NCBI GenBank assembly: GCA_020086605.1
Contig: JACBWW010000020.1
Span: 15,740,411 to 15,804,410 of the forward strand
Reading direction: 5' to 3'
DNA: 64,000 nucleotides
DNA from: Lanius collurio
Lineage: Eukaryota > Chordata > Aves > Passeriformes > Laniidae
Shown: piece by piece, positions 13,810 through 28,000 of the stretch
Layout of the letters: each line of letters starts with the position of its first letter
How positions within the stretch are numbered: position 1 is the stretch's first letter
Made by a program: the position numbers and the translations under genes
Notes under the pieces: model-generated
The model's input: the letters and a program-made list of their open reading frames with translations, nothing else
What the model was told of the DNA's origin: nothing
The model's database searches: none

Positions 13810-15759
13810 CCCTTTAGAGTGTTCCATGGAAAATATTCATGGATTCCCTTGAACTAAATAGTAAATGAAAACGCAGTGTAGTGCAGAAATTCAAATGTTA
13901 TCCTGAAGATTTTATAAACCATTCTTCTTATACCTGTGGCAGCCATTGTTTCTTTATGTTACTCATGTTTTCAAATGGGTATTATTAGTTTTCCTGTAGG
14001 ATCATTTGAAGTCCTCTTCCCTTGGCATTTGCTGCTAACAAATTGTAAGTGTACAAAAATCTGTTGCAAAAAATACTTCAAAACCCATAAATCTTTTCCT
14101 TGCTTCCACTAGAAGTACTTGCATCTGTTAGACTACAATAGTTGACCAGCAGCAGGAGAACTGTGTGTATATCGCACTCTCCAACCTTTAAAAACAAGAT
14201 ATTTGGAAAAAAAAGTAACTTCCAAAAGAGTTACAAATGCCTGGCCACAGTTATTTAAACATTTATTTAGTCAAAATTATGAGTCAGGCAGAGAAATGTT
14301 ATCTGGTAACAAGAAACTGCACAGGATAGTGATCAAGGACATCATATATAAAGTTGTTAGGGATCATGTAAAAGGCAGTGGTGTTCTTCCCTGAAGCAGG
14401 ATTAGAAAGGAAAGCTGTTCTTTGGCTGTGATTCCAGAGAGCCTGATTCAGTTCCTAAATCAGCTGGAGAGTTGCAATTCTGTTTTATGTAGTGATATTA
14501 TTGTCTTTTGCAGAAGGTCTGAGCTTTTCAACATGACCAGTTATAGCAACATCCATCAGATTTACTACTAAAATACTGGATGATATTTTATGATACTTCT
14601 GATTTAATTTTAAAATAAGAATTACCTAAATTAATTTCACAGCATAAGAATTTGAGTCACAAAGAAGGATTTATTTCTCTCTATTATGTATTTCTGCATC
14701 TGTATTTTTGTGTTTTATTAGGTGACTGTGATTTGCTTTCAGCATTTTCAGATCATGGAGGAGTTTCTTTGAATGCTCATAATTCAAGCTCTTAATCACT
14801 TGAGAATTAATTTTTGCTCAAACAGCTGGGGGAAAAAGTGGTTAAGAGGATTATTTTATGAGAGAAAATGCCTAAAAAAATGCAATTTCCATAAAAATTT
14901 TCTTCTATCCTGTTGATTATAAGCCTGAGAGGTAAACTAACTGTATCTACTGGACTTGCACATGTTAACAAAAAGAAAAAAAAGGGGGGGAGCTTATGGT
15001 GTCTACAAGTCTTTAGCTGTTTTGTCTTTTCTATAAATTTCTGTAATCTGTAAACTGATTATAGAACAACAAGGAAAAGAGCAATTTTGTTTTCACTGAG
15101 TGAATCTAACGTTTGTCAAACCAGTGATATAATTTGTTTCTATGCTGGGCTGCAGAGAGACAGCTGGTTTTTTACTTTCTTTTCCATTATTCATCCATTC
15201 TGGAATGAAAACAACTGGAAACAATATCAAGTAAAAATCCTTCCTGAATTAAACCAATGGGAGGCTGGCCAACATGGGCAGAGAAGGGCAAGATCTTTTG
15301 GTACAGCACTTAGTAACAGGGTTGCCTTGCATTTACTTTAAGTTTCTCTGGGAACTTCTCTGGGAAGTTCTCCCAGTGTAGACAACTATTTGGTTCAGAA
15401 TATCTGAAAATACAGAAGATAGTATAATGATGAAGACTGGAGGGAAGGCATGAAAAAGATTCAGAGTTGTTTATAATTTTTGTAAATTTAGACATTTCAG
15501 AAATACTGGACTTCCCTGTCTCTACATTGCTGTAAATTTTTTTTGTTCCTTTCCCCGTTACATTGTTCTTGGTCAAATAGTAGCTTCGTCCACTCCTTTT
15601 GCTCAGCTTGCGAAAATGTTTCTCTGTTACAGTAGTACTGGAAGGTAAGTTGTGAAAAAGAAACAGAAGGAACATTTAACACTTCAGTTTTTCAGGGGCA
15701 TTCCTTTAGTTATTGCCAGCAAGGCGAAGTATCATACAAACACAAATAGCTCATTAAGG

Positions 15760-15780
15760 GAAATAAATAAATAAATAAAA
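15760..15780. repeat. (AAAT)n microsatellite
   Basis: A short run of the four-base unit AAAT, about four to five copies, in unique intronic sequence. Confidence 0.8.
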
Positions 15781-16026
15781 CCCTGTTACTGGTAGTTCCC
15801 CTTTGCTGTCCAGGATATTGTCTGTCAGTAATCATTCCAGAGTGCAGCCATTAAATTCAGTGTTTCCTTTGTGTTCAAATCTGAGGAATTATCTAGCTGT
15901 CTGTAAATCTCCCATTGGGTAAAAAGCACAAATGGTATTATTCAATATCTGTGCAGATCTTCTCATAACCTGTGACAGAGATCAAGTCTTTTGGCACACT
16001 TTTCTACATTAGAGTCATCAGCGTCT

Positions 16027-16086
16027 TTCAATACCTTTGATAACCAAAGATGTGATTATTAAAAGGTACCTTTTAAAGGTATTGAA
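16027..16086. repeat. Nested inverted repeat around a perfect 18-bp palindrome
   Basis: The outer arms ttcaataccttt (16027-16038) and aaaggtattgaa (16075-16086) are perfect reverse complements over 12 bases. The right arm overlaps a perfect palindrome ttaaaaggtaccttttaa (16059-16076). The two can form alternative stem-loops. No terminal-repeat transposon was identified. Confidence 0.75.
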
Positions 16087-19000
16087 GTAATTTGTTAAAC
16101 TATGTCAGAGAGCATTCGCTCACTGTCTAACCAGCTTCTCTTTGGAGCGAGTAGGAGTTGCTCTCTTCTCTCTTTTCAGTATGATTGTCCAAAAATAATT
16201 CAAATTTAGCACAAATATTTGAAGAATCAGAGCACACCATTTTCTCAACCTGTTTGAAGAGTCTAAATCTCTTCAGATTTAGCTCTGTCACTCATGCAGT
16301 GTTTGGACTGTAGTCCAGACAAATTAGGAATAGCAAAGACTATTTCAGAAATAGAAAGAGCTGTAATCAAATTCTCAATCTCATTCCCAATCCCATTCTA
16401 GTGGTAACAGCCTCAGCAGGGCTTAATTCTCCAACATAAATCAGCAATAACTCATATTATACCAAGGGGTTATACCAATGATGGACAAATCCTTATCAGG
16501 TTTAAGAACTATAGTAACAAAATACTGGCTTCTGTAGCATTTCAAAGGCCTAGATAATGCTGATGCTATTTGATGATGCTGTTTTTATCAGTACAACTAT
16601 GAAACATTAGGGAGAAAAAAGAATACACACTTGCTCTGCTTGAGATACTCTTTTCATGAAAAGGTTTCTAAATAAAATAGAACAAGGTCAATACTTCAAT
16701 ATTCATAGCGCAGTTAAGACAGTATGACAATATATTTGGGTAATGAAAATTTATAATCTATTAACTGAAAAAAAAGTGATTTCAGGTAAATTCTATAAAG
16801 CTTGAAAATTACTTGTGTTGAAAAAAGAAGAATTATTTTTTAAAAAATCACATTAACCAATCAACTACATTTTTGAAAACCAATAAAAACTTCAAACAGA
16901 AACTTTATGACTCTCTGACTGAAAAAAAAAAAATCATACTGCCTTGACTAAATTGAGACCAAAAAGGAAGTGATTACAGGCTGAGAATTTATATTCCAAG
17001 TTTTAGTTGGATGGTTGTATTGTAAACTCCTCAGATTCATTATGTTCACACTGCCAAGAATTACTCTGATGTAGTAGACAAGAATTGCTCTAATCTATTA
17101 TTGTTGACTAGAAGTAATTCTTTTAATTCAAAGAACTAATGACATTTACTAGTATTGCCATGCTGCTTCATTGCAGCTTTGAAAATAGATGGGAATACTC
17201 AGTGGCGTGGTATTCTAAAGAGACTAAATTTAGAGCATTGTTCCCTGCTCTTTCCACTCTGTTTCATGAGCACAAATCCAAATAGCAGCACTTTGTGTCA
17301 GGCCTGCAGTGGTGCGATTGAGCAGGTGGAGTGGCACCTTGAATTCATGACTCTGCAGCATGCCTGGAGGTGTCCAAGACAATGATGGGTCACCCTGGGA
17401 TGGAGTATAAGATGATCACAAGCTGATCCCTTTCCAGGCTTGTATTTTCACATCATGCAGGATGAAATGAAGATACTGGTTTTAGTCTGAAAGCAGGGAA
17501 GATAGTTCTTGCAGCACTGTGCCCAGAATTAGTGCAGACTCAGCAGGGATTATTAATCTGGCCTTGGCATCCAGAAGTACAGCTGTATCATTTCTCTTTC
17601 AGTACAGACATGGGTCAGAAGCAGTTTTGGTTGCCTGTACCAAGAACTGAAGCAAAAGACTCACATGCACAAAATTAAAGCATAGGGTCAGCTTACTCAA
17701 CCTAACCTATCCAGAGAGAAGTTGTCTTCCTAATGGAATGCTCATGGTGTGGCCATGGAAACCAGATGTTCTTCACAGAGGAGGAAGGTACAGTACTGTT
17801 GTCTTTTCACTTCGCTGCCTTTGGGCTTGAGCAGTTGTGCGAAACAGTTTCCATGTTCTAGAATAACTGATTCCGTGCCTCCTCGAGGAATGGTCTGAAT
17901 GAAGTTATCCTGGTGCAGTGCTTCTACTACTGTAGAAGTAGTTGCATGTTTTGGAGCAAGAAAACATGAGGTGTAATGTATCTGAGGTCCTCCCCTACCT
18001 CCATAAATGCCTAATATTGAAACCACACTAATACCAGATTAAAATGTTTGTGTATGCAGTTCTGGTGAGAATTCTCTTTCTCCAGGAGTTAAGGAGAAAT
18101 CCAGTAAACTTAAAAAACAGGAATGTATGAAAATTCACAATCAAAATGTTCTTTCATTGCCTTGGCAAGGAATAAGGACTGGACATACTCACCTGTCAAG
18201 GGGGGCTTCTTCCTCTGTCTGGAAATCTATGTATTTCTATGCTAGAACCTATATTACAAGTTTTCAGTGCACAACATTTACATGACCGCATTTTCAGCAG
18301 AGGTAAGAATAGCAAACAAGTTACCTCTAAATCACAAAGACAATTTTTATTAAGACAAACAATATATTTCTCAGGATTTTCTACAGTGAAGTTGTAAAAC
18401 CCCCCTAGAAAGATAAAAGAAGCCTGCTTAGAAGATTATTTGGATATTTGAAGTCCGTTTGTACTAAATGTGCAGACAGGCTTTATTTTTCAGATGACAA
18501 ATTTCTTAATATGAAGTCCCTTCTCAAAGGTACTAAAATCTAGCAGCACTACAGCAGTAGCCAGAAGGATTATAAGCAGCAATCTGTCTAGTGATAAATA
18601 ATTTGTTACCTTTCTCTAGTCTTGTAGCAAATTCATCATCAAAATACATGGTGTGTGTAATTGTAACTGAAATACACACCCTACTGCTCTGCATGAGTGG
18701 TTGTACTGGGAATTACAGATCAGAGTGCATGCAGCATCCTGCTCCTTTGTGACTGCATGTGCCAAAAAAGGGTGGAAGGCAGGAAGTCAGTAGTTCCACT
18801 GCATCACCAAATGATTACCAGCTGCTGGTGCAATATATGGGAACATAACAGATATTCCTTATTGACTTGTGGTTCCCACACAGAACAGGTTAAAACAGAG
18901 CTCTGAGAGCTGTGGTTAGTGATGGCAAAGGCTCAAGCAAAGTAAGTGTTTACCTAAACTAATCAAGTGCTGGACACAGGAAATTTGTAAGGGTAAGCTC

Positions 19001-22000
19001 AGGAGGGAAATCGTGTAGTTCTCACAGCAGTGACCCGAACTCTGCTCCAGGTTCAGGCCCTCTCCCCAAAACAACTGATGTGAGTGTCCTCTCCCCAAGC
19101 ATCCCTGAATGCAATTTCCTCTTGCAATGCACCCCTGGTTCTGCTGTGCTTGCCAGTGTTGCCACTGAAGGAAGAGGCTGCGCAGTTAAAGCTGCTTTGG
19201 TGGGAGGGAGAGGCAGCTGGCAACCTTCTCCTCACATTCCTCTAGACAGCAGGGCACAGTGTGGGTACGTGAGCTCAGTACTGGCAGGGAAAGCAGCTGC
19301 CGTAGATGCAACTGAATACACAGACACAAAGTGTCAGAAAAGGAAGCTCATTTGGCCTTTGCGTCCAACCCACGCACATAAATGCTGCCTGACAGAGCCA
19401 CACTCTTGTGGCTGTGAAACTGAATTTTGTCAGAATTAGTTATTTTATCTTATCCTCAAGGCAGTAAATTTATTTGCATTTGTACTGATACGAAACCTGC
19501 AGCCCACTGAGTATATGGGTGGATACTAAGCAGCTCATGCTGCATCTTCCACGTACTTTTCACAACAGAAGGCTGCAGATCCTGACACAGCGTGCTTTGC
19601 CACAAGGAGAATCTGTTTGTTATCACTTCACATGTCCTCCACAATTTGTAAGATGTGATTTCACTGCACTGAATCCGTAAGGAACAAGGAACACATACAT
19701 ATCAAATAAGCGTAAATTTCCTGCACTTGAATTTCCATACAGCCTACCCTCTAACTCCAGGTCTTCTCACTCAGTGTTTTTGGCTAGTGTAAGGGTTAAC
19801 TCTGAAGGAACAAGAATACTCTCAAATTCATCCTAGCAGAGTTACTTCAGTTTCCAAAGGAGACATTTGCAGAAGAACCTAGAGTTTGAACTGATCCATC
19901 CATCTGCAATTCCAGGAAAGCAGCATCTATCTAGAGGGTTAGGCTTGGACTCGAATAGAGAATTTGCTGCAGCTGTTAATAATTTTAAAATAGTTTTATT
20001 TTTTACATTAGTTCTCTCATTTTTTCTGCTACCTGACAAAACCTTTTCAGATGATTGAAGAGAAATTATGAAGGCCTAAAGTGTATAAATTAAACTGCTC
20101 ACCTACTGTGAGCCTTGTTTGTGTTCCACTGAGGTAGAAATTTTCAGGTCAAAGCATAGCCCCATAGCTGTTAGGAATCTGGTCCAAATCATAATCTAAG
20201 CTCATTTTTACTCTCATAAGAGAAAGAAATGTCTGCCCAACAAGTTATCAATCAATTCATTGTCATTTTAAGATGCATAAAATGTCTGTCAAAGGTGTGG
20301 TGAAAAATTCTTCTACTGTTAAGCAAAATGACACTTCAAATAAAGAGAAAAAAATGTTTATAAATGATGGGGACAATTTAGGTGAGACAGTGAGCAGGGG
20401 GAAAAAAAATCAAGAATCAACAATAAAATATGTCAATAGACCAGGGTAATTGAATCAGTCACAAATGTTATTAGACATTTTTCTCCATTCCCAATATGAA
20501 ACAGAGTGTGTGGCTATAACAAAGCTCTGTTTAGAGATACTCTCCAGTTCCATATTTACCATCTGGAAATGGCATGACAGAAACACACTGATGTGCATTT
20601 AAACACACACCCACACACTCAGTGGTCCCATTTACATAAGAGTATAAAGCAATTAAAACCTCCTGGAAAGAAATTGTGTTGTTTATTGCAGCTAATTTCG
20701 TGCTTCCTTCTTACATGCAGTCCTTTTTACAACCACAGCCTTGGTGTGCCCAGACCCTTCCCTGTGCTGGGAGGAGGCATTTCATGCCATGGCTTCAAGT
20801 CGCCTTGGTCCAAACACTGCAGCCAGAGAGTGAACAGGAGCACAGTAATACTTCTGTCTATGCACTTGATTTCCCAAGCATGGAAATAGAGTCAAGGGAA
20901 GATAGAACAAATCACACTAATTTCAGATGTTGTCAGGCTTAATTTGTAGACCTAATTTGTGTAATTAAGTCATAGAAGCACTAGGTCTTAGGGCCATCTG
21001 ATGCCATCAGACTTGCATTGCTGAGTTAAAAAAAAAAGATACTGTTTTTCTGTGTGCATTTCAAATTAAAATTACTTTCAGCTGAAGAAAACATCATTCA
21101 AGGCTTGTGGGGCTGAAATTTGAAGGCATGGTGGCAGTTAAGAGACTCACAATAACACAAATCATAAAAAGGGAGAAACTATGTAACTTTCTGTAAAAAT
21201 AAAGGTCTGTCAAATAAACATAAAAACATAAAAAGCACTTTACTACTCAAGTTACATTTGATAGGAAAAAATGCTGCACCTTACTGCCCTCTATACTACT
21301 TTAAGTGTTAATGTTGCAATGAGCAGCAATTAGTTTTTTGTTAATAAACCTTCAAAACAGGGACCTATGTTCATTCTTGCTTGAAAAAGCCAGGTTCCCT
21401 GAGTTCAGTTCCTATCTAGACCAAATAGACTGTGTGCAGATGTGTTACCACGAGGAGGTTTTTTTAAATAGCTTGATAATGAATGACTTTGCTAGAAAAT
21501 AAGAAAAGTTCCATGTTAGAAACACACCATTTTTTCTAAACTTGTTTTCTTTCATGTTACCAAGTACTTCATCATGGATTTTGCTAGGAGTAAGAATATT
21601 CCAAAAATCTTCAAGTCCATACTTCTAACAGATTTTGCAACTTTTCCTGTCAAGATCCTCTGGTTGCTCAGTGGCTAATTCTGAAATACTTTTTAAAATT
21701 TTTACTGTCTTCCAGTGTAGGTCATGGGGCCAAAAGCAGCATTTCCAATTATTCTGTGAATGAGAGCGGCTTCCATGAGGTGGTCTTATGCTGTGATCTA
21801 ACCCTTAGCTTGTGCTCAGTTCACTTTGCTCACCAACTAACTGGCTGCAGAATTTTTTTCTTGGCTCCAGCTTCTGTCTTCATGTGAAGCTGATATATAA
21901 TGCACTAAAAAAAAAAAAAAAATCAGATGGTAAATGATGAGTAATCAACTTGAAACAAGTAGGTTCAATCCCTGTGTTTCACCTGATAAATATCAGATGC

Positions 22001-23521
22001 AGCTCCCTCCCCTAGGTCCTAAAACACTTCCTTTCTTTTCCATCATTGCTACTACCCCTCTGCCTTTTACTTCTGCCTGATTTTTTCTCCTTCTGATGCC
22101 CCTTGCTCACACAGGGCTTGGCAGCTCACTTCATTTGCACTCTGGCTGGCTGGCCAATATGCTGACCAGCACAGTGGGCGTCTTAACAGATGTCCACTTT
22201 CATATGCTACATATTGTGCATAGCATACCTTAATAGATAAGATTTATTAAATGTTTAACTGGAAATCAGGCACTAATCAAATAAGCTCTGCTGTTTAGAG
22301 CCATTTCCACAATGAGTGCTCTAGTCATATGTCTTGCCAAGGGCTTGACCTGAAATAATTCCAGTTATTAAGCTGATCTACTGCTTTAGGCACTCTGAGG
22401 CAGTGTAGGGCAAGAAAGCAAGTACCAAAGAGAGACACAGACATCTTTACAGAGGGAAAACCCATGTGCAAGATGTTAATCAAACAGTAGGTGGAAGCTC
22501 TGACTCAAAAGGCTTTATCATCTAAGTTAATACTTTGATAAAGGAAACCTGAGAGCCAAAACAAAAGCATGTAGGAATCCAGCTGGTATGGAAAAGCAAA
22601 TTTTTTTTTCTCCAGTTCCCAACATCCTGAGTACACTATTGAGGAAGGGTGGTCCTTATTACAACTTACTACCTGTCATAGTCAGATTGAAAGACTGTGT
22701 GTCATGGTAAAGGGGGTTGAAGAAGTTGTCTGTAGGAAATTTTCCACAGCTGGGAGAGGTAATAGGAGAGAATAAAGGTTTTGAGGCTGTAAGGAACCTC
22801 CAAAACAAGACTACAGCTGAGGATGACCTGCAGCTCTGGTAACAGGTTAATTTATATCATAGAGATCCCGCTGTATGTATTTAGGATACATCTTTAGATG
22901 TTACTGGCATTTGCTGCTGGGATGGTAGGAGTTGGCATGAATAGGTATTTGAGTAATTGTAAAATAAATTAATGTACTTCAAAACTGTGTTACCTTTCAT
23001 CCTGCCTCTGACCAAATACTAATAATGAAATAATGCAGTTGCCTATATTGGCATAATCCCAGAGAAGCCTGAGAAGGTCACACAGTCCGTTTCTTTGAAT
23101 GTTGCAGGTGTTAGTGGTGCTAGAGTAGTACCTGCACGACATGTGGTTAATAGAAACTGACAATGACCTATTCCCTGTAACATCCTGAAGTAACTGATGT
23201 AAAACATAACCTCAGTATTAGAAAGTCTTCCCCTTGCCTAATGACATCTTTGTTGCATTCTGTCCATGCTGTCTTGACTTAGCAGGTCAAAAAGTCAGCA
23301 ATAAGTCAAGTCAGCAGTAGTCTTTCATATAAAGACTGATAAATCTTATCCCCTATATGTCTTGTCTGTTCTCTGTTAAATACAAGATGTTGCAGGTTCT
23401 CCTTCTCTTTACACATCCCACTAGAGCATATGCCACTTTTCCTTCTGCAACAGCTTGAGATTAGTCCACATTAATTTTGTAAGCTACAGATCATTTAGCT
23501 CAGAGCTGCTTCTTACTCCCT

Positions 23522-23560
23522 GTCCTGTATATATACACATTCAGTATATATACACAGGAC
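23522..23560. repeat. Inverted repeat (hairpin) with TATA core
   Basis: The left arm gtcctgtatatatac (23522-23536) pairs with the right arm gtatatatacacaggac (23544-23560), with two extra bases in the right arm and a 7-base loop. Most likely a decayed TA/CA repeat that became a hairpin. No adjacent gene. Confidence 0.75.
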
Positions 23561-24791
23561 AGGGATACTGTAAACAGTGTAACTGTTGAGCATAGAACTT
23601 GAATCTGTCTTTAACTGAATCACATCACACTTTTTCAGGCTCTTTTTTGAGTTTATCAAGATCTTGACACAAAGACAAGATAGGCAAAGGAAAAGACAGA
23701 GCAAAATCTTTTCTGTCATTAGTCATTGCTTTTTCTGTTACAGACAGAAATCTGAAAAAAACCCAACCAACAATTCTTTGTCAATAACATGTTTAAGGGT
23801 GAATTCACCACTGTTGTGACAGGCTTGTATCTTATAATTTCTTTACAACATTCTTAGAGATAGTGACAATTTCCGGTGACATTTTCTCCCTTAGAAAGAA
23901 TGCTAAAAACTCACAAAATAAAGCCAGAATGGGAACTCAGTCCTCTCAATGTCTCTGATAGTATACAAGTTAATATCAAGTCACCCATGAGGAAGTCATA
24001 AGCCACAATATTTTACTACTGCATTTGGTCACTTCAAAACATGAAATTATTTTTAAATATAATCTTCTTTTTTTTTTTTTTTTGAGATGTGATGTCTGTC
24101 AGCTTCTAGGAGCTGTAGAGAAAGCTTGTCTTGTTGAACTATTTGTACTGCAACAGAATCCAAGAGAAATAGTCCAGCTCATAGCACATCAAATTAGAGA
24201 TAATTACTTACTGAAGCAAGAGTTGATGCTCTCCCTCTGCTTAAATAAAGAATGGAAAGTAATTTAAAAGGGTAATACAAGAATCAGCACAGTATTTTTT
24301 CTGTGTAATATTTAGGATAATGTGTCCAACTCCCTTTTTACAGTATTACAGCATACACCTCAAAATAATACAAAGAGCGAAACATTAAAGAAAGATTGGA
24401 ATTTCCAGATTCTGGCTCTAAATACCATTGGAAACAATGGTGTACTTGCATGATCGCAAAATAAATGCAATTAGTAAGCAAAGACTAGCAGGAAAAGGCC
24501 TTAAATTAGTCTTGCTGAATATCTGTAATCCTGTAACATCCAAAATGTCTATCCAGAATCAAATAATCTGAGAACTGTATAGAGGTATAGGAAAGCAGCA
24601 CTTGTCAAACTTGAGAATATCTCCACTTATTCATTGCATATTTTAATACTGAGCCAGAGTAAGGGTTCTTTACCTCAGAAAGAAAAAATTACAGATCATA
24701 GTCTGTTGCAAAAGATGGAGAGCTTCTAGGCACGGAAATCAACACAGATCATTCTCCATTCTCTCTCAATCTGTACAAGAGAGAAGGAATG

Positions 24792-24815
24792 AGCTCCCAC
24801 AAATGCTCCCACAAA
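24792..24815. repeat. 12-bp perfect tandem repeat, two copies
   Basis: gctcccacaaat occurs twice in direct succession, with a partial third match (gctgccc) after it. A local slippage duplication. Confidence 0.8.
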
Positions 24816-25064
24816 TGCTGCCCTATCTCTGAACTCAAGGAACTTAGGTAACTTATGCAAAAAACAAATCCACAGTCCTTGCCTTGCTGTGGGAGCAGGT
24901 AGGGCATGAACAACCTGGACTGGCATGATTTAATACCTGCCAAGGATGCTACTGCTCAGAAGATATATTTTACAGTACTGAGTAGTGCAAAATCTGTGAA
25001 GACCAACTGTGGTGTATACATGACATCCGTGACAGGATGGATTTATAAAAGACAGCTCTGAGAA

Positions 25065-25077
25065 GTTGCTAGGTAAC
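25065..25077. promoter_or_regulatory. X-box-like (RFX-type) palindromic site
   Basis: GTTGCTAGGTAAC has one mismatch to the RFX X-box form GTNRCC-N(0-3)-RGYAAC, with a 1-base spacer. It is a motif match only. In 64 kb a one-mismatch match can occur by chance, and nothing nearby looks like a promoter. Confidence 0.25.
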
Positions 25078-28000
25078 GGTGTCTTGTCCTCACAACTGCC
25101 GAGTGCTGATCATCTGTTCTCATGATGCTCTGCTGCATCCTCTTGTCCCTGCTCAAAATTTGTGTATATACAGATTTTTAAATAAAAGTAGATCTGAGAT
25201 GATTTCTCTAATTTATAAAACGTTTCCTTTGTCAACCTTCTAAAAATCTGCCTGATTCAACACTCTTACACCAAACACAGCTCTTCATAATTCTGGGTAA
25301 TTACTGCCTGGTCCTGAATGCTTGCTCGCTCTTTCTGAAAGACCAGTAAGGAAATTTTACATTAGAAAGCTCACCCGTCTGCATGATTTTATTAAGAGAA
25401 TACATGACATACAATATTGCATTCAAAGTATACATTCAGTATGATGTCAATTCAGAAAAAAAGTGTTCCATCAACACGTACAGAAAAGTAACTTTTGAAG
25501 TTTAAGGACATTTGAGAAAAGACTAGCTCTGCACCAGTACTCTCAGAAGACCTGAAACAGCCTAGGGGAACAAAGATGGTAGCACCAAAACAAATAAACT
25601 AAAAGGCAAGTTCCCCACAGCCCCTCATAAATAATAAAACACATCTGCTGCAGACATAACATCACTGGGATTTGTATGATTGAATGTGACAGCCAAGGAA
25701 CTCTGACACTGACAGTGGCTTTGCTTGGACTTTGTTTTTTTCCAAGCATGTTAACATGGCTTAGCCATTCCCTTGTTTCATTTCACTGTGGCATTTTGTC
25801 CTTCCTGTTGTTATTTAAATAAAAGCAGAGTGAGCAATACATTATAGATCATTGTCATCCCAAGTTAGAAATTCAAAGAAGTTACTCTTTGAGGACTGAG
25901 CTGGTACAGCAGTTCCCTGGGGCCTCGGGTCTGAGGTGAGCACAAGGCCTTTACAGGAACAGCTTAGCTGCCCCATCTGTTCACTGTGATGCTTTACTCC
26001 CCAGCAGTGCATGCAAAAGCCATGAAAACCTGGCTTCAAGGGCCCAGAAAAGAGAAACAAACTCATGTTACTATGCAGAAAACTCTTAAAGGCCATGTAT
26101 AATGGCCAAGATCCATTATAGCAGGAGCTGTAACTTCAATTGATGCTTCAAGAGATCCCAGACTGCCCAACAGTGGTGTCCTGCTTCTGGCAGTTCTAAA
26201 CAGTTCCAGTCAGGATAAGAGTTATTAGCTTAATAAATTCTGTTCAGCCAGAAGCCAAATATTCTCAAAAACAGCTTTTTGGAAGTAATCATCATATTCT
26301 TCTGCTGGATTTCTTATTTTTCAGTGTATTGCCCTAAGCATTCTCTGTACTATCTAGAAGTAATGGCTCCCACGTTAAAGACTCTCTAAAGGCAAATAAG
26401 AGTTTTTAAGGTTGCCTTACACCCTTTCCAACAAGTGCCACAAGTGAAGTGCATCTGAAACCTCCCTCACTTGTTTTATACTCTTCCCAAGAGGCCAGAG
26501 ACTTACTTTTTCACCAAGATTAAAGCTACGGAGTCATTAGGTGCCGTGACTTCAGGCTAGGCTGTACAGTACACCCTTGACAGCAGCACTCCTCCACCCA
26601 GGACACACAGTGGGCCCCTGAAGGCAGAGCCTCACAACTCTGCCAGGATCATCCTGCTTGAATAATTTATTGGATCCTACCTCCAGTAGTGTTCACTGTT
26701 TGGGGACCAAGTTCATTAAAATTTCTTGTAACACAGGCACTTAGTATATGAAGTAAAAAGCAATGGCACATCTGACCACTACAAATCCTTAAAATTTTCC
26801 TTGGAATTTTTGTTCAACTTTTTCAGGCACAAAATTGATGTTGGCACTGACTTCAGCCCCTTACCCCATCAACTTCCCTTCTGAGTGCACAGTGCAGCTA
26901 ATTTCATCTTTCCCAGCACATAATACTTTCAGAAACAGTCTCTTTGCCCTGGCATCTTTCCAGTTCTTCAGAGTATACCTGAGTTTTCAACTTACTAAAT
27001 GTTGCTCCCTTAGGTGTTGCATCTTTTATAACCAGTCGCACTCACTCAGTCTTTCAGGACATACTGGGGTATGCCTTCACCCCATTGTTGTGTCACTGCA
27101 ACACATTCCCCCATTCCAGTGTGCAACACCTTGGTCAGCTGCCTCCTTGAGGAAACACAGCATATTTTAAAAGCTGTTGTTATATAGTTTAGAAATCTTC
27201 TGTCCCCTGTGTATGTTTGAATCAGTTCCTTCTACCTACAAAAGCTTCTGTTGCATCTGAAAAAAAAAAGCTCAACAGATTTCTTTTTTTAATCTGAAGC
27301 TTTAGTAGGAGTAGTATTGGACACAAAAGGAAGAGTTCAAAGAAAACAGAGACTTTTCTTACATGTATCACAGCTGTAGATTTCCTCTGATTCTCTCTGC
27401 TGCTGTAGCGCTCTTTTTTTCATTATTGTATTACATGGTCTGCCATCAGCTACAGTCTTGGGTTAGGTTCAGCTGTGAGCTGTTTGGAACACTAGTCTTG
27501 AAATAATTTGTTTGTAGCCATAGATTTCACTTACCACAGCTGCACACTGTCCAAGTCCCCTTTTCTCTTTTGTAAATAATTTTGCAGACATCTCAAATCC
27601 TAAGTCCCTAATTTCTTACTGTTGCCTAATTTTAGATGTTAAAGTCTTCTACAGTGACTGCTACTGGCTTCTCAAAACTTCCCTCTTCATAACACGACAA
27701 ATGGTCAAGGAACATAGTTTTGATATTTGTTACCTGATAAGCACTAGATTTATTCTTCCTTGTAGTCATTTCAATGCCAAACTAGTCAGTATAGTTCTTC
27801 ATTGCCACAGATCTTTACCCATTTACCTTGCTAGAAAGCACCATAAAAACAACACTTCACAATATAAAACAGGTGCAGTGTGTATGTGTTCCACCTGAAA
27901 AAAAATCCAGTCCTGTCATTCTTTTTAAACTGGTTTGAAATATATCTGATGTCTACAATTTTACAGCAAATAGAAAAATTTAATTGAGCTCCCTTTCAGT

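Noticed and set aside
24066..24267. An 80-codon frame with protein-like composition after a T run (possible exon with polypyrimidine tract)
   Set aside because: No domain or family is recognisable, the acceptor would be GAG after a pure T run, no donor matches the frame, and an AATAAA lies inside it. Most likely chance.
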